Assembly: GCF_019599465.1 (NCBI RefSeq)
Contig: NZ_RKLR01000009.1
Coordinates: 121,758 to 185,757 of the forward strand
DNA length: 64,000 nucleotides
From: Haloarcula rubra
Lineage (GTDB): Archaea > Halobacteriota > Halobacteria > Halobacteriales > Haloarculaceae
Reading direction: 5' to 3'
The notes under the pieces were generated by a model. It was given only the letters and a program-made list of their open reading frames with translations. It was not told where the DNA came from and did no database searches. Position numbers and translations under genes: made by a program. Numbering within the stretch: position 1 is the first letter of the stretch; each line of letters starts with the position of its first letter. Shown here in pieces: positions 52,780 to 59,457 of this stretch.

Positions 52780-54234
52780 TCACTCGATACAGCAGCTCAT
52801 CTTGGACGTATCCCGGCGGAAGGCCTGACAGGCTTGTTTGAACGCCTCGGAGAACGTCGGGAACGGGTGGACAGTATCGATGATGTCGTCGACGGTGAGA
52901 CCGAACTTCACAGCCAGCGTGGCTTCCATGATCATGTCGGCGGCGCGGGGGCCGACCATGTGGACGCCAACAATCTCGTCGGTCTCGTGGTGCTTCACCA
53001 CCTGGACGAGTCCATCCGTGTTCTTGACGGCCTTTGCCCGAGGGACATCTTCCATCTGAACCGTCCGGCAGGAACAGGTACCGTGTTCGTCCATATATTC
53101 GCGTTCAGTTGTCCCAACGACTGCTACCTCGGGACTGGTGAACACGACTGCGGGGACTGCATCGTAGTCGATGCTGACGCCCTCGTCCCCGAAGGCGTTC
53201 TTGACGGCGTGATTGCCCTCCTTGGCGGCGACCGTCTCCAGTTCGGGCTCGCCGATCACGTCGCCAGCCGCGTAGATGTCGGGATTGGTCGTCTGGAAAT
53301 GCTCGTCGACGCGAATCGCGCCATCGGATTCGGTCTCGACGCCGACTGCTTCCAAGCCGATGTCCTCGCTGTTGGGCTGGACGCCGGTTGCGACGAATAA
53401 CGCCTCTGCGGTGAACGCTTGCTCCTCGCCCTCGATGACAGTCTCCACAGCGACGCACTTCTGACCAGGGTCAGCACCACTGTCGGTAGCCACATCCTGA
53501 ACCTGCTGGAAGTCGTTACTGGTCACGACGTCGATTTCCTCCTCATTGAAGGCTCGTTGCATCTCCCGGCCGAGCTGACCTTCCATATCTGAGAGCACGT
53601 GACCGGAGCGCTGGAGGATGGTTACGTCGACGCCGACACGGTGGAGGATCTGGCCCCACTCCAGCGCGATGTATCCGCCACCAAGGATCACGATGCTCTC
53701 GGGGAGGTCGCCCTCCTCGAGGATGGTCTCGCTCGTGTAGTAGTCGACGTCGTCGAGCCCGTCGATGGGCGGCGCCCACGGTGAACTGCCCGTCGCGACG
53801 AGCGCCTTCTTCCCAGTAATGTGCGCGCCCTCGTCGGCGCCGTCGACGACCTCGATGGTCGTATCGTCGACCAGCTGGCCGTACCCCTCGTAGATGTCGG
53901 TCTCGAAGTGCTCAGCGACGTCGACGTAGTTCTCCTGCCGGAACCGTTCGATGAGTTCGCCGGTGCCGTCGAGGGCGTCGGCCCAGTCGACAGTCGGCTC
54001 TTCGGGATATGTGACGGCGTCGAAGGGGTTCTCCGACGCTGCAGCACTACTCTCGGCGACGGCGAGCAGATGCTTACTCGGGACACAGCCGACGTTCACG
54101 CACGTCCCGCCGATGGGCAAGCCCGTATTCACCATCGCCGTCGAGAGGTCCCGCCGGCTTGCTTCAGTGATGGCGGCGAAGGCAGCGGCTCCGCCGCCGA
54201 GGATCACGAGATCATAGTCGGAGGTGTGAGTCAT
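52780..54234 (-). CDS. merA: Mercuric reductase
   Basis: A 484-residue flavoprotein of the disulfide reductase family. FAD-binding start DYDLVILGGGAAAFAAITEA (7-26), redox pair GGTCVNVGCVPSK (Cys45, Cys50), NAD-binding part (IVILGGGYIALEWGQIL) and the C-terminal vicinal pair in KMSCCIE (Cys481, Cys482), which hands Hg2+ to the active site. It reduces Hg2+ to Hg0 with NADPH. It has no N-terminal HMA domain; the CopZ-like protein at 49611 could fill that role. Divergent from an HxlR regulator. Confidence 0.95.
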   Translation of the reverse strand: MTHTSDYDLVILGGGAAAFAAITEASRRDLSTAMVNTGLPIGGTCVNVGCVPSKHLLAVAESSAAASENPFDAVTYPEEPTVDWADALDGTGELIERFRQENYVDVAEHFETDIYEGYGQLVDDTTIEVVDGADEGAHITGKKALVATGSSPWAPPIDGLDDVDYYTSETILEEGDLPESIVILGGGYIALEWGQILHRVGVDVTILQRSGHVLSDMEGQLGREMQRAFNEEEIDVVTSNDFQQVQDVATDSGADPGQKCVAVETVIEGEEQAFTAEALFVATGVQPNSEDIGLEAVGVETESDGAIRVDEHFQTTNPDIYAAGDVIGEPELETVAAKEGNHAVKNAFGDEGVSIDYDAVPAVVFTSPEVAVVGTTEREYMDEHGTCSCRTVQMEDVPRAKAVKNTDGLVQVVKHHETDEIVGVHMVGPRAADMIMEATLAVKFGLTVDDIIDTVHPFPTFSEAFKQACQAFRRDTSKMSCCIE

Positions 54235-54260
54235 CTATACCGATACTTTACGACAGGAAG

Positions 54261-54293
54261 TTCTTATACTCCAGAGTCCGAAGCTATGGAGTA
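54261..54293 (-). promoter_or_regulatory. merA promoter with operator dyad
   Basis: On the minus strand AGTATAAGA (about 54261-54269) lies about 30 nt before the merA ATG. It overlaps the dyad TACTCCA (54267-54273) / TGGAGTA (54287-54293), perfect 7-bp arms with a 13-nt spacer, a fit for a dimeric HTH repressor such as the HxlR protein encoded next to it. A direct repeat CGAAGCTATGG (54279 and 54306) lies on the other side. Confidence 0.6.
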
Positions 54294-54312
54294 GGTTGGA
54301 GGCCACGAAGCT

Positions 54313-54657
54313 ATGGCAGATACTACTTCATCGGCGCCCGCGTGCGATATCGACGGCACGTGCTACTGCCCGCTCACAGGAGTTATCGACACGTTGAGCC
54401 GGAAATACGCGATGCAACTCGTCAGCATCATCGGCGCACACGATGCACTGCGGTTCGCGGAGATTGAGGAGCACCTCCCGACCGCGAGTACGTCCACGAT
54501 CTCGAAACGCCTCGACGAATTCGAGGAGGCGGGTCTCGTTTCACGGACGCAGTACAACGAAATCCCGCCACGTGTCGAGTATGCGCTGACGGACGACGGC
54601 GACGAGGTTCGAACACGCCTGGAACCGTTACTTGAGTGGGCAACAGAGAACAGCTGA
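54313..54657 (+). CDS. HxlR-type regulator with Cys cluster, probable merA repressor
   Basis: A 114-residue winged-helix protein of the HxlR kind: LTGVIDTLSRKYAMQLVSII, LRFAEIEEHLPTASTSTISK and RLDEFEEAGLVSRTQYNEIP. Unusually for the family, it begins with CDIDGTCYCP (Cys11, Cys17, Cys19), a possible thiol metal sensor. Divergent from merA across a 78-bp gap with an operator dyad. A role as Hg-responsive repressor is inference. Confidence 0.88.
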   Translation: MADTTSSAPACDIDGTCYCPLTGVIDTLSRKYAMQLVSIIGAHDALRFAEIEEHLPTASTSTISKRLDEFEEAGLVSRTQYNEIPPRVEYALTDDGDEVRTRLEPLLEWATENS

Positions 54658-54711
54658 GATATGAGGGAGTTCGAGCTTCAGCTCATTGCCTCTTGGAATC
54701 ACTCTCGTCAT
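54628..54711 (-). pseudogene. Truncated small ORF behind a leader hairpin
   Basis: ATG 54711 to TAA 54628-54630, 27 residues (MTRVIPRGNELKLELPHI...), overlapping the end of the HxlR gene. It has the same leader hairpin as the backbone genes, so it is probably the cut start of a gene interrupted when the metal module came in. Confidence 0.4.
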
Positions 54712-54743
54712 GCGCCTTGGGCCCCTCTCACGGGCGCAAAAAC
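54712..54743 (-). promoter_or_regulatory. Leader hairpin with T5 run, orphan
   Basis: Minus strand: T5, then GCGCCCGTGAGAGGGGCCCA with GCGCC/GGCGC outer arms, directly before ATG 54711. No intact gene follows. Confidence 0.5.
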
Positions 54744-54752
54744 AACTACTAC

Positions 54753-54793
54753 TTACCCAACAGCTCCCCCGATATCCCAGCGTTGTTGGTTAC
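54753..54793. repeat. Module-border dyad H (decayed)
   Basis: TTACCCAACA (54753-54762) and TGTTGGTTAC (54784-54793), 21-nt spacer; one change per arm from the consensus. It is the right border of the segment with the metal-resistance genes. Confidence 0.7.
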
Positions 54794-54833
54794 TCTCTTG
54801 AATGGTCTCGACACCTGTCTTTGATTCTCTGAC

Positions 54834-55370
54834 TTACTCGTCGGCCCTACGTCGGCGACGTACCTGCTCTGGGTTCGGTACCCACGGATGGGCGTTCCAG
54901 CAGTGGAGCGCGTGGTTTCGTGCCGAGTCGAACAGTGCCTCGCACGATCCGCACTCGTAGGTCGTCTCGGGCCAGCGTTCCGCAACGAACATTGCCGTCA
55001 CCGTCGATCTAACTGGAGTGGGAGCAGCCCCCCGCCGAACGTAGTCGTAGCCGACCACCGTCCGTCGTCGAAGCGCTGCCCGCGCCAATCGTTCGGGTTT
55101 GTCATTCGGGAGGTACACCCAGCGTACGAACGCCGTTTCTGAGTCTTTTGCGGACGGTTGGAGAACGAACCACCGGTCGTGTTCGTCACGGAAGAGGTAC
55201 CGCTCCGTGCCTCGGTTCTGGAGATAGAGTGAATCACCTCGACCGGGAATCAGCCGTAGTCCGACGGACGGTGAGATCGGAGTGAGAAGGCGTTCTTCAA
55301 GTGAGGGCGAGCGGGACTCACCGGACGACTCCTCGACCTTGAACTCACCGAGAGTCGCTTCGCTGGTCAT
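54834..55370 (-). CDS. C2H2-type zinc-finger protein (178 aa)
   Basis: A 178-residue protein. The middle has LRLIPGRGDSLYLQNRGTER and RWFVLQPSAKDSETAFVRWV. The end has a C2H2-like finger YECGSCEALFDSARNHALHC (C-x2-C-x12-H-x4-H) and a basic tail (EQVRRRRRADE). Its ATG overlaps the stop of the 46-residue gene upstream (ATGA), so it is the third gene of a coupled set. DNA binding is likely, target unknown. Confidence 0.75.
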   Translation of the reverse strand: MTSEATLGEFKVEESSGESRSPSLEERLLTPISPSVGLRLIPGRGDSLYLQNRGTERYLFRDEHDRWFVLQPSAKDSETAFVRWVYLPNDKPERLARAALRRRTVVGYDYVRRGAAPTPVRSTVTAMFVAERWPETTYECGSCEALFDSARNHALHCWNAHPWVPNPEQVRRRRRADE

Positions 55371-55507
55371 GAGTCGTCGGTGTCTTCCTCAGCTGTTCGC
55401 TCGTGCCGGTCGTTGTATCGTTTGAGTTCCCGGCCGATGCGCTCCAGCGCCTCGACAGGGCGTCCGATGAGCTGGAATGCGCTTCGGGAGAGGCGAAGGG
55501 TCTCCAT
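55367..55507 (-). CDS. Small basic-acidic protein (46 aa), coupled
   Basis: ATG 55505-55507 to TGA 55367-55369 encodes 46 residues: METLRLSRSAFQLIGRPVEA, LERIGRELKRYNDRHER and an acidic tail. Both ends overlap neighbours: its start overlaps the stop of the DUF6166 gene and its stop overlaps the next ATG. That tight coupling is the main evidence that it is real. Confidence 0.65.
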   Translation of the reverse strand: METLRLSRSAFQLIGRPVEALERIGRELKRYNDRHERTAEEDTDDS

Positions 55508-56193
55508 CAGGCTTCTTCCTCCGGCTCGACGAGGTTGTTGCTCTCAGTGACCAGTTCCTGCACGGCGGGAGCAGGAGTAGTTCCGACCGGCAGGGTTCGA
55601 TGATCGAGCGGGGCGGGATACGCTCTGTCGCCCTGCGCACAGAGTACGATCAGCCACTCTGTACTCCCTTCGCCAAGGACGACGTAGTGGTCGATGTCTC
55701 GACGCTGGAAGACCGTCCGATCTGTTCGGTTTACGACACTCCAATTCGCCGGTAGCGACGACGACGGGATGCCACCGTCCGGCGTGAGAGCGTGGTGCTC
55801 GTTACAGTCAGCGAGTGCAGCCTCGATGTCGTTGCCGGTGAGATGCCAGCAATTAGCTGGTCCAGTGCACTCCAGCTGGCTCACCACGTCATCGCAAAAT
55901 TGGATGTAGTGCTGGGAGGCGACGGCTTCGTCGTCGTAGTAATCGAGGAGGAGTTCACAGGCGAGCTGTGCCGAACCACTGCCAGTGTCGCCCCATTCGA
56001 ATCCCGACAGGCTCTGTCGTATGAGATCGAGGCTTCGGTCGGGGGCGAGTCGTTCGTGTTCGGTGAGGTTGAGTACGACCGCTCTGTCGCCGACGCGCAT
56101 CCCCACATACTCGACGTGGTCTCTGTTCGTCGGGCAGGGGTCGCTCTCAGTCTGTACTTCTGTTCTGGGACCGTCGGTCAGATCTGTTTTCAT
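55507..56193 (-). CDS. DUF6166 protein with extra C-terminal domain
   Basis: A 228-residue protein from ATG 56193 (MKTDLTDGP). Residues about 25-125 match DUF6166: YVGMRVGDRAVVLNLTEHER, PDRSLDLIRQSLSGFEWGDT, GSGSAQLACELLLDYYDDEA. The rest (about 135-228) is a second domain (WSVVNRTDRTVFQRRDIDHY, GEGSTEWLIVLCAQGDRAYP). The single-domain relative at 58132 shares the first part. The longer ORF start runs through a leader hairpin and is rejected. Confidence 0.82.
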   Translation of the reverse strand: MKTDLTDGPRTEVQTESDPCPTNRDHVEYVGMRVGDRAVVLNLTEHERLAPDRSLDLIRQSLSGFEWGDTGSGSAQLACELLLDYYDDEAVASQHYIQFCDDVVSQLECTGPANCWHLTGNDIEAALADCNEHHALTPDGGIPSSSLPANWSVVNRTDRTVFQRRDIDHYVVLGEGSTEWLIVLCAQGDRAYPAPLDHRTLPVGTTPAPAVQELVTESNNLVEPEEEA

Positions 56194-56217
56194 GTGTCGA
56201 ACGCGGGTGGTCGAGTA

Positions 56218-56245
56218 CCCCGCACCCCTACTGGGGGTGAAAAAC
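56218..56245 (-). promoter_or_regulatory. Leader hairpin with T5 run (gene at 56193)
   Basis: Minus strand: T5 then CACCCC-CAGTA-GGGGTG, perfect 6-bp arms, about 25 nt before the ATG. Confidence 0.6.
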
Positions 56246-56264
56246 AGCCTCCATGAGCAGTGAT

Positions 56265-56483
56265 TCAGTCCTGTGAGCGGATTTCGTCGGCCTGCTGCTT
56301 GAGCTGGCGAAGAATCCGAACACGCTGCTGATTCGTGTTCTCGTAGGCGACACACGCTCGCAGCGTCTCCATATCGTGAATCGTCACGATACCGGCGTTA
56401 ATGAGGCGCGTGTTCGGTGGTTCGAGACGCTGTTCTGGTGTTAGGCCACCCGATTCTACAGATTGATCTGATGAGTCACTCAC
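56265..56483 (-). CDS. Small conserved protein (72 aa), paralogue of 49263
   Basis: With the GTG at 56483 (SDSSDQSVESGGL), 72 residues; it shares RLEPPNTRLINAGI, IHDMETLRACVAYENTNQQR and the end with the protein at 49263 (about 60 percent identity by eye in the core). The ORF is open to 56525, but that part covers the leader hairpin. Function unknown; two copies in one replicon suggest a backbone role. Confidence 0.72.
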   Translation of the reverse strand: MSDSSDQSVESGGLTPEQRLEPPNTRLINAGIVTIHDMETLRACVAYENTNQQRVRILRQLKQQADEIRSQD

Positions 56484-56490
56484 TGGTGTT

Positions 56491-56520
56491 CGCCTCCGCG
56501 CCCTCAAGGCGACGACAAAC
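56491..56520 (-). promoter_or_regulatory. Weak leader hairpin (gene at 56483)
   Basis: Minus strand: GTTTGTCGTCGCCTTGAGGG with CGCC/GGCG arms; the T run is broken, as before the paralogue at 49478. Confidence 0.35.
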
Positions 56521-56606
56521 AGCACCTGCTCATTTCCGTCCTAGCGCAACTTCGGCGACGGCCACTCACAGATACCGCCGCTGTTGCTGTCACAGTGAGC
56601 GCTATC

Positions 56607-57125
56607 TCACTCCTGTTGTCGCTTGAGGAATTCGAGCAGCGTCTCGATATCCTCTGCCGAGGCTGATGATTGACCGAACATACTCTTGAAGCGGTGATCG
56701 AGCCCGCCCTCTTCGATGAACGTTTGTGCCTCACTGAGCTGATCACGAAGGGCGTCAGCATCGCCGCGATGCAGGTGCGTCTCGACCATGTCGAGGTTGA
56801 TCGACGGGATCGCAGCGAGGACGTCAGCGAGATCCGTTTTCCGACCACTATGGAGCTTGGCCGCGACGAGTACTTCCCCGTCGGCTGCTCGTGCCGTCGT
56901 CGACTGAGTGCCGCCTGATATCGTCGTCGGAGAACTGTGTGTGCGCAGATAGTCGAACGACCACTCTGCCTTGGTTTGTCGGCAGCCGAGGCGGTCGAGG
57001 TCGGTCGAGAACCGCGCCTCGAACTGACTGATTGCGTAGCCGCCAACGAGGACGAATCCGATATCGGACTGTTCCAGCTCTTCGAGCACTTCGATGAGTG
57101 CCTCGCTTCGGTCTTCTTGACTCAT
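56607..57125 (-). CDS. AbiEii-like nucleotidyltransferase (copy 3) with internal deletion
   Basis: A 172-residue relative of the proteins at 20573 and 45877. It keeps LVGGYAISQFEARFSTDLD at 27-44 but then jumps to RLGCRQTKAEWSFDYL; about 57 residues found in the other copies are missing, including the third acidic residue (FDLLV / FDAMV). The frame is kept. Junction near 56993. Probably catalytically dead, perhaps a degraded toxin kept with its antitoxin. Confidence 0.82.
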   Translation of the reverse strand: MSQEDRSEALIEVLEELEQSDIGFVLVGGYAISQFEARFSTDLDRLGCRQTKAEWSFDYLRTHSSPTTISGGTQSTTARAADGEVLVAAKLHSGRKTDLADVLAAIPSINLDMVETHLHRGDADALRDQLSEAQTFIEEGGLDHRFKSMFGQSSASAEDIETLLEFLKRQQE

Positions 57126-57127
57126 GT

Positions 57128-57793
57128 TCAGGCTGGCTCCATCCGGTAGGCTGCGTCAGTGTCGATGTCGTCGTACATCCGGCCGAGCATATCGAGTGCC
57201 GACTCGAAGGTCGCGTAGTACTCGTTTGCGAACGCCACGGTTTCCTGAAGCGGGATGACGGGCCGTCCGTCGACCATCTCGGCCTCGATCTGTGACCGTG
57301 GCTCCAGAACGACTTGGATGGTGCCATCGAGATCGTCAGCGGGCTGGCGCTCTTCTGTAGTCGGGATTCCGAATTGGTTGAAGAACGACGTCCAGGCGTC
57401 GAGTTCGGATTCGTGGACGGCGATGAACAGCGGATAGTCCTCTGTGTCGCGAGCGACCTGGTAGCCACCGCGGGTCCAGACGTAGACCGCATCGATGGCG
57501 GTGAACGCGTAGTTCATGCCAGCGAACTGCGGGAGGACGTACGCCTCCGAGATCGACGGCGGCGAGATGTCTGCTGCGGCCGCCAGGAACTCGAGACCGA
57601 CGTCGCGGAGCGTCTGATCGAGGAGCTGGAGGCCATGATCGTACGCGACGTAGTCCGCCTCCTCAAGGCGATTCACGACGCGCCGAATCGTCTCGCGGTT
57701 CTCGTCGATCTTTCGCGCGACGCCGGAGATGGAATCGCCTTGATCAAGCGCGAGGATGACCTTGAGTTCCTTTTCACCGCATACTTCGTACAT
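57128..57793 (-). CDS. HTH protein of an HTH-nucleotidyltransferase pair (copy 3)
   Basis: A 221-residue protein from ATG 57793 (MYEVCGEKE), matching the start of copy 1 (MYEVLDDT). Winged helix GDSISGVARKIDENRETIRR, then SPPSISEAYVLPQFAG, FTAIDAVYVWTRGGYQVARD and DYPLFIAVHESELDAW. It looks intact, while its partner has a deletion. The two are 2 bp apart. Confidence 0.82.
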   Translation of the reverse strand: MYEVCGEKELKVILALDQGDSISGVARKIDENRETIRRVVNRLEEADYVAYDHGLQLLDQTLRDVGLEFLAAAADISPPSISEAYVLPQFAGMNYAFTAIDAVYVWTRGGYQVARDTEDYPLFIAVHESELDAWTSFFNQFGIPTTEERQPADDLDGTIQVVLEPRSQIEAEMVDGRPVIPLQETVAFANEYYATFESALDMLGRMYDDIDTDAAYRMEPA

Positions 57794-57833
57794 CCTATGA
57801 TTACACAATTCTGTGCAACACCCAAAAGAATTA

Positions 57834-58112
57834 CTATTCGTGTAGATCTGCTGGCTGGATTTGGCGAGCGTCCTCAGCAAGATCGTGGATGTACTCCCGG
57901 AGGATTTCCATGTCCTCGCGGGCATCTTCGAGCGTCTTGCCTTTCGCTTTGGCCACGATTTTGTCCTGATCGCGGGTGCCAGTGCCGCGAGTGAGCTTCA
58001 CGGTGAGTGAGACGCCGACATCGCTTCGCTCGACGTACTCGGTTGGTGCCTGTCGCTCAGTGTTCTCCGTCGATTCGGCGGGCGTGTGCGACTGCTGAGT
58101 GGGTTCTGCCAT
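57834..58112 (-). CDS. Small plasmid protein (92 aa), DUF7389-like
   Basis: A 92-residue protein from ATG 58112 (MAEPTQQSH): a disordered start, then VGVSLTVKLTRGTGTRDQDK, IVAKAKGKTLEDAREDMEIL and a helical, acidic end. Strand-strand-helix form, typical of small haloarchaeal plasmid proteins. It lies 19 bp after the DUF6166 stop on the same strand. Function unknown. Confidence 0.7.
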   Translation of the reverse strand: MAEPTQQSHTPAESTENTERQAPTEYVERSDVGVSLTVKLTRGTGTRDQDKIVAKAKGKTLEDAREDMEILREYIHDLAEDARQIQPADLHE

Positions 58113-58131
58113 GGATTGCTCTTTGTGATCG

Positions 58132-58536
58132 TTAGTTGATGGTCGGTGCGACTGGCTCGCCAGTCGTCTCACGAAGGGCTGCGTCGATCTCGCTAGAGGT
58201 GAGTCGCCAGTACTCGTCGGACCCCGCGCAGCCCAGCTGGCTCACGACCTCGGTTTTGAATGCCTGGTAGTGGTCGAGAGCGAACGCTTCGTCATCCGTG
58301 TAATCGAGGAGGAGTGCGAGCGCGAGTTGTGCCGGACCACTACCACCGTATCCCCATTCGAATCCCGAGGGACTGTGGTTCACCAGCGCGAGACTCCGCT
58401 CTGGCGTGAGCCGTTCTTGGCCGGGACGTTTCTCAACGATAGCCCGCCCGCTCTGCCGATACCCGACGTAGGCGATTTCGCAGTCGTTCGCTGGGTGTGT
58501 CTGTTCGTGCGAGTGTGTGTCGCTAGGTTTACTCAT
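58132..58536 (-). CDS. DUF6166 protein (single domain)
   Basis: A 134-residue protein from ATG 58536 (MSKPSDTHSH): YVGYRQSGRAIVEKRPGQER, PERSLALVNHSPSGFEWGYG, GSGPAQLALALLLDYTDDEA and HYQAFKTEVVSQLGCAG. It is a clear relative of the first domain at 55507 and agrees with the DUF6166 pattern even better. A leader hairpin lies before it. Confidence 0.83.
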   Translation of the reverse strand: MSKPSDTHSHEQTHPANDCEIAYVGYRQSGRAIVEKRPGQERLTPERSLALVNHSPSGFEWGYGGSGPAQLALALLLDYTDDEAFALDHYQAFKTEVVSQLGCAGSDEYWRLTSSEIDAALRETTGEPVAPTIN

Positions 58537-58567
58537 CGGTCTGTTCGGGAGCTGCTCGTTCGAGCAC

Positions 58568-58594
58568 CCCCGCACCCCTCAGGGGGTGAAAAAC
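58568..58594 (-). promoter_or_regulatory. Leader hairpin with T5 run (gene at 58536)
   Basis: Minus strand: T5 then CACCCC-CTGA-GGGGTG, perfect 6-bp arms, about 32 nt before the ATG; nearly the same as the one at 56218. Confidence 0.6.
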
Positions 58595-58615
58595 AGCCAC
58601 AGGACCTGCTTTCCC

Positions 58616-59011
58616 CTACGCGAGATGGGAGATATCGGCTGGTTCGTCGACATCGTCGAACTCGCCTCGTTCGACCGGCTCCCAGTCATCACCGGGTGCT
58701 GGACTCCACCAGTCGACCTTGTAGGCACCTGGTGCGCCGAGGATCTTCACCCGTGCCGACCCATCGGGTAGGTCGCGACGGAGCTTCTCGTCGACGTGGA
58801 GGTTCCACGTTGAGTGGGTGTCGAAGCAGGCGAGGACGGCCTCCTCGTAGCCACGTGTCTCTCGGGATTCTTGGAGTTCGACCTGCGTGTTGCAGTTCTT
58901 GCAGAACACACCTTCGAACGGAATGTGACTGAATACCTCGTGCCCGCAGACGGGACACCAGAGGAACTCGAACAGTGCTTCGCTGTGGCGGTCGATGACT
59001 CCCAGACTCAT
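58616..59011 (-). CDS. Zinc-ribbon protein (131 aa), DUF7567-like
   Basis: A 131-residue protein from ATG 59011 (MSLGVIDRHSEALFEF). Zinc ribbon FLWCPVCGHEVFSHIPFEGV then FCKNCNTQV, followed by EAVLACFDTHSTWNLHVDEK and WWSPAPGDDWEPVERGEFDD. The ORF is open to 59146, but that start overlaps the upstream gene by 58 bp and crosses a leader-like hairpin. Function unknown. Confidence 0.75.
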   Translation of the reverse strand: MSLGVIDRHSEALFEFLWCPVCGHEVFSHIPFEGVFCKNCNTQVELQESRETRGYEEAVLACFDTHSTWNLHVDEKLRRDLPDGSARVKILGAPGAYKVDWWSPAPGDDWEPVERGEFDDVDEPADISHLA

Positions 59012-59033
59012 CTGTGGATCTGGCCCGATTGAG

Positions 59034-59062
59034 ACGGGCCACCCATCCCGGCCCAAAATAAA
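59034..59062 (-). promoter_or_regulatory. Leader hairpin (gene at 59011)
   Basis: Minus strand: GTTTATTTTGGGCC...GGCCC-type stem, about 25 nt before the ATG; the T run is TTTATTTT rather than T5. Confidence 0.4.
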
Positions 59063-59088
59063 CGTCACCGCAGAAACGTTCCCATCAA

Positions 59089-59454
59089 TCAGCGCTCGGC
59101 GCCGTACACGATTCTCGAGGATGCTTCGTATCCACAGCTCCGACATTCGACCCAGCGCTGAACCTTCGCGCCGTCAGCCGTTTTTCCGCCGATTGCCACG
59201 TCGCTGTTCAGACACTCGGGACAACTCAGTTCGGGCGCTGGCCGGTCACGGAGCTCGTCACGGAACGATTTCACGTCCTTCGTCTCGTACCCCCGCGACC
59301 ACACTGGGTAGCCGTCGACGAGGATTACGCCACGCCACTTGTAGCGGTACGAATCCGGTGCTCGGTGTAAGACCGCCCGAGCGCCGGTCTCGGTATTCCG
59401 GTATGCGAGTGTGGGCGTGCGGCTCTCGCGCTTCCAATTTGTGATCCGGGACAT
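59089..59454 (-). CDS. Zinc-ribbon protein (121 aa), DUF7568-like
   Basis: A 121-residue protein. The first half is a strand-rich unit (TPTLAYRNTETGARAVLHRA, YKWRGVILVDGYPVWSRGYE), the second a zinc ribbon (LSCPECLNSDVAIGG ... WVECRSCGYEASS). It starts 3 bp after the stop of the 163-residue gene, so the two are probably co-translated. Function unknown. Confidence 0.75.
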   Translation of the reverse strand: MSRITNWKRESRTPTLAYRNTETGARAVLHRAPDSYRYKWRGVILVDGYPVWSRGYETKDVKSFRDELRDRPAPELSCPECLNSDVAIGGKTADGAKVQRWVECRSCGYEASSRIVYGAER

Positions 59455-59457
59455 CTG

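Noticed and set aside
33282..54793. Reading the TTAACCAACA dyads as integron attC sites
   Set aside because: Outer ends faintly resemble attC cores, but one base per core is wrong, the spacer has no inner inverted repeats, total length is only 41-43 bp, and the one recombinase at 14364 is not IntI-like by eye.
33282..54793. Reading the dyads as a CRISPR array
   Set aside because: Copies are kilobases apart with genes between them; no regular spacers and no cas genes.
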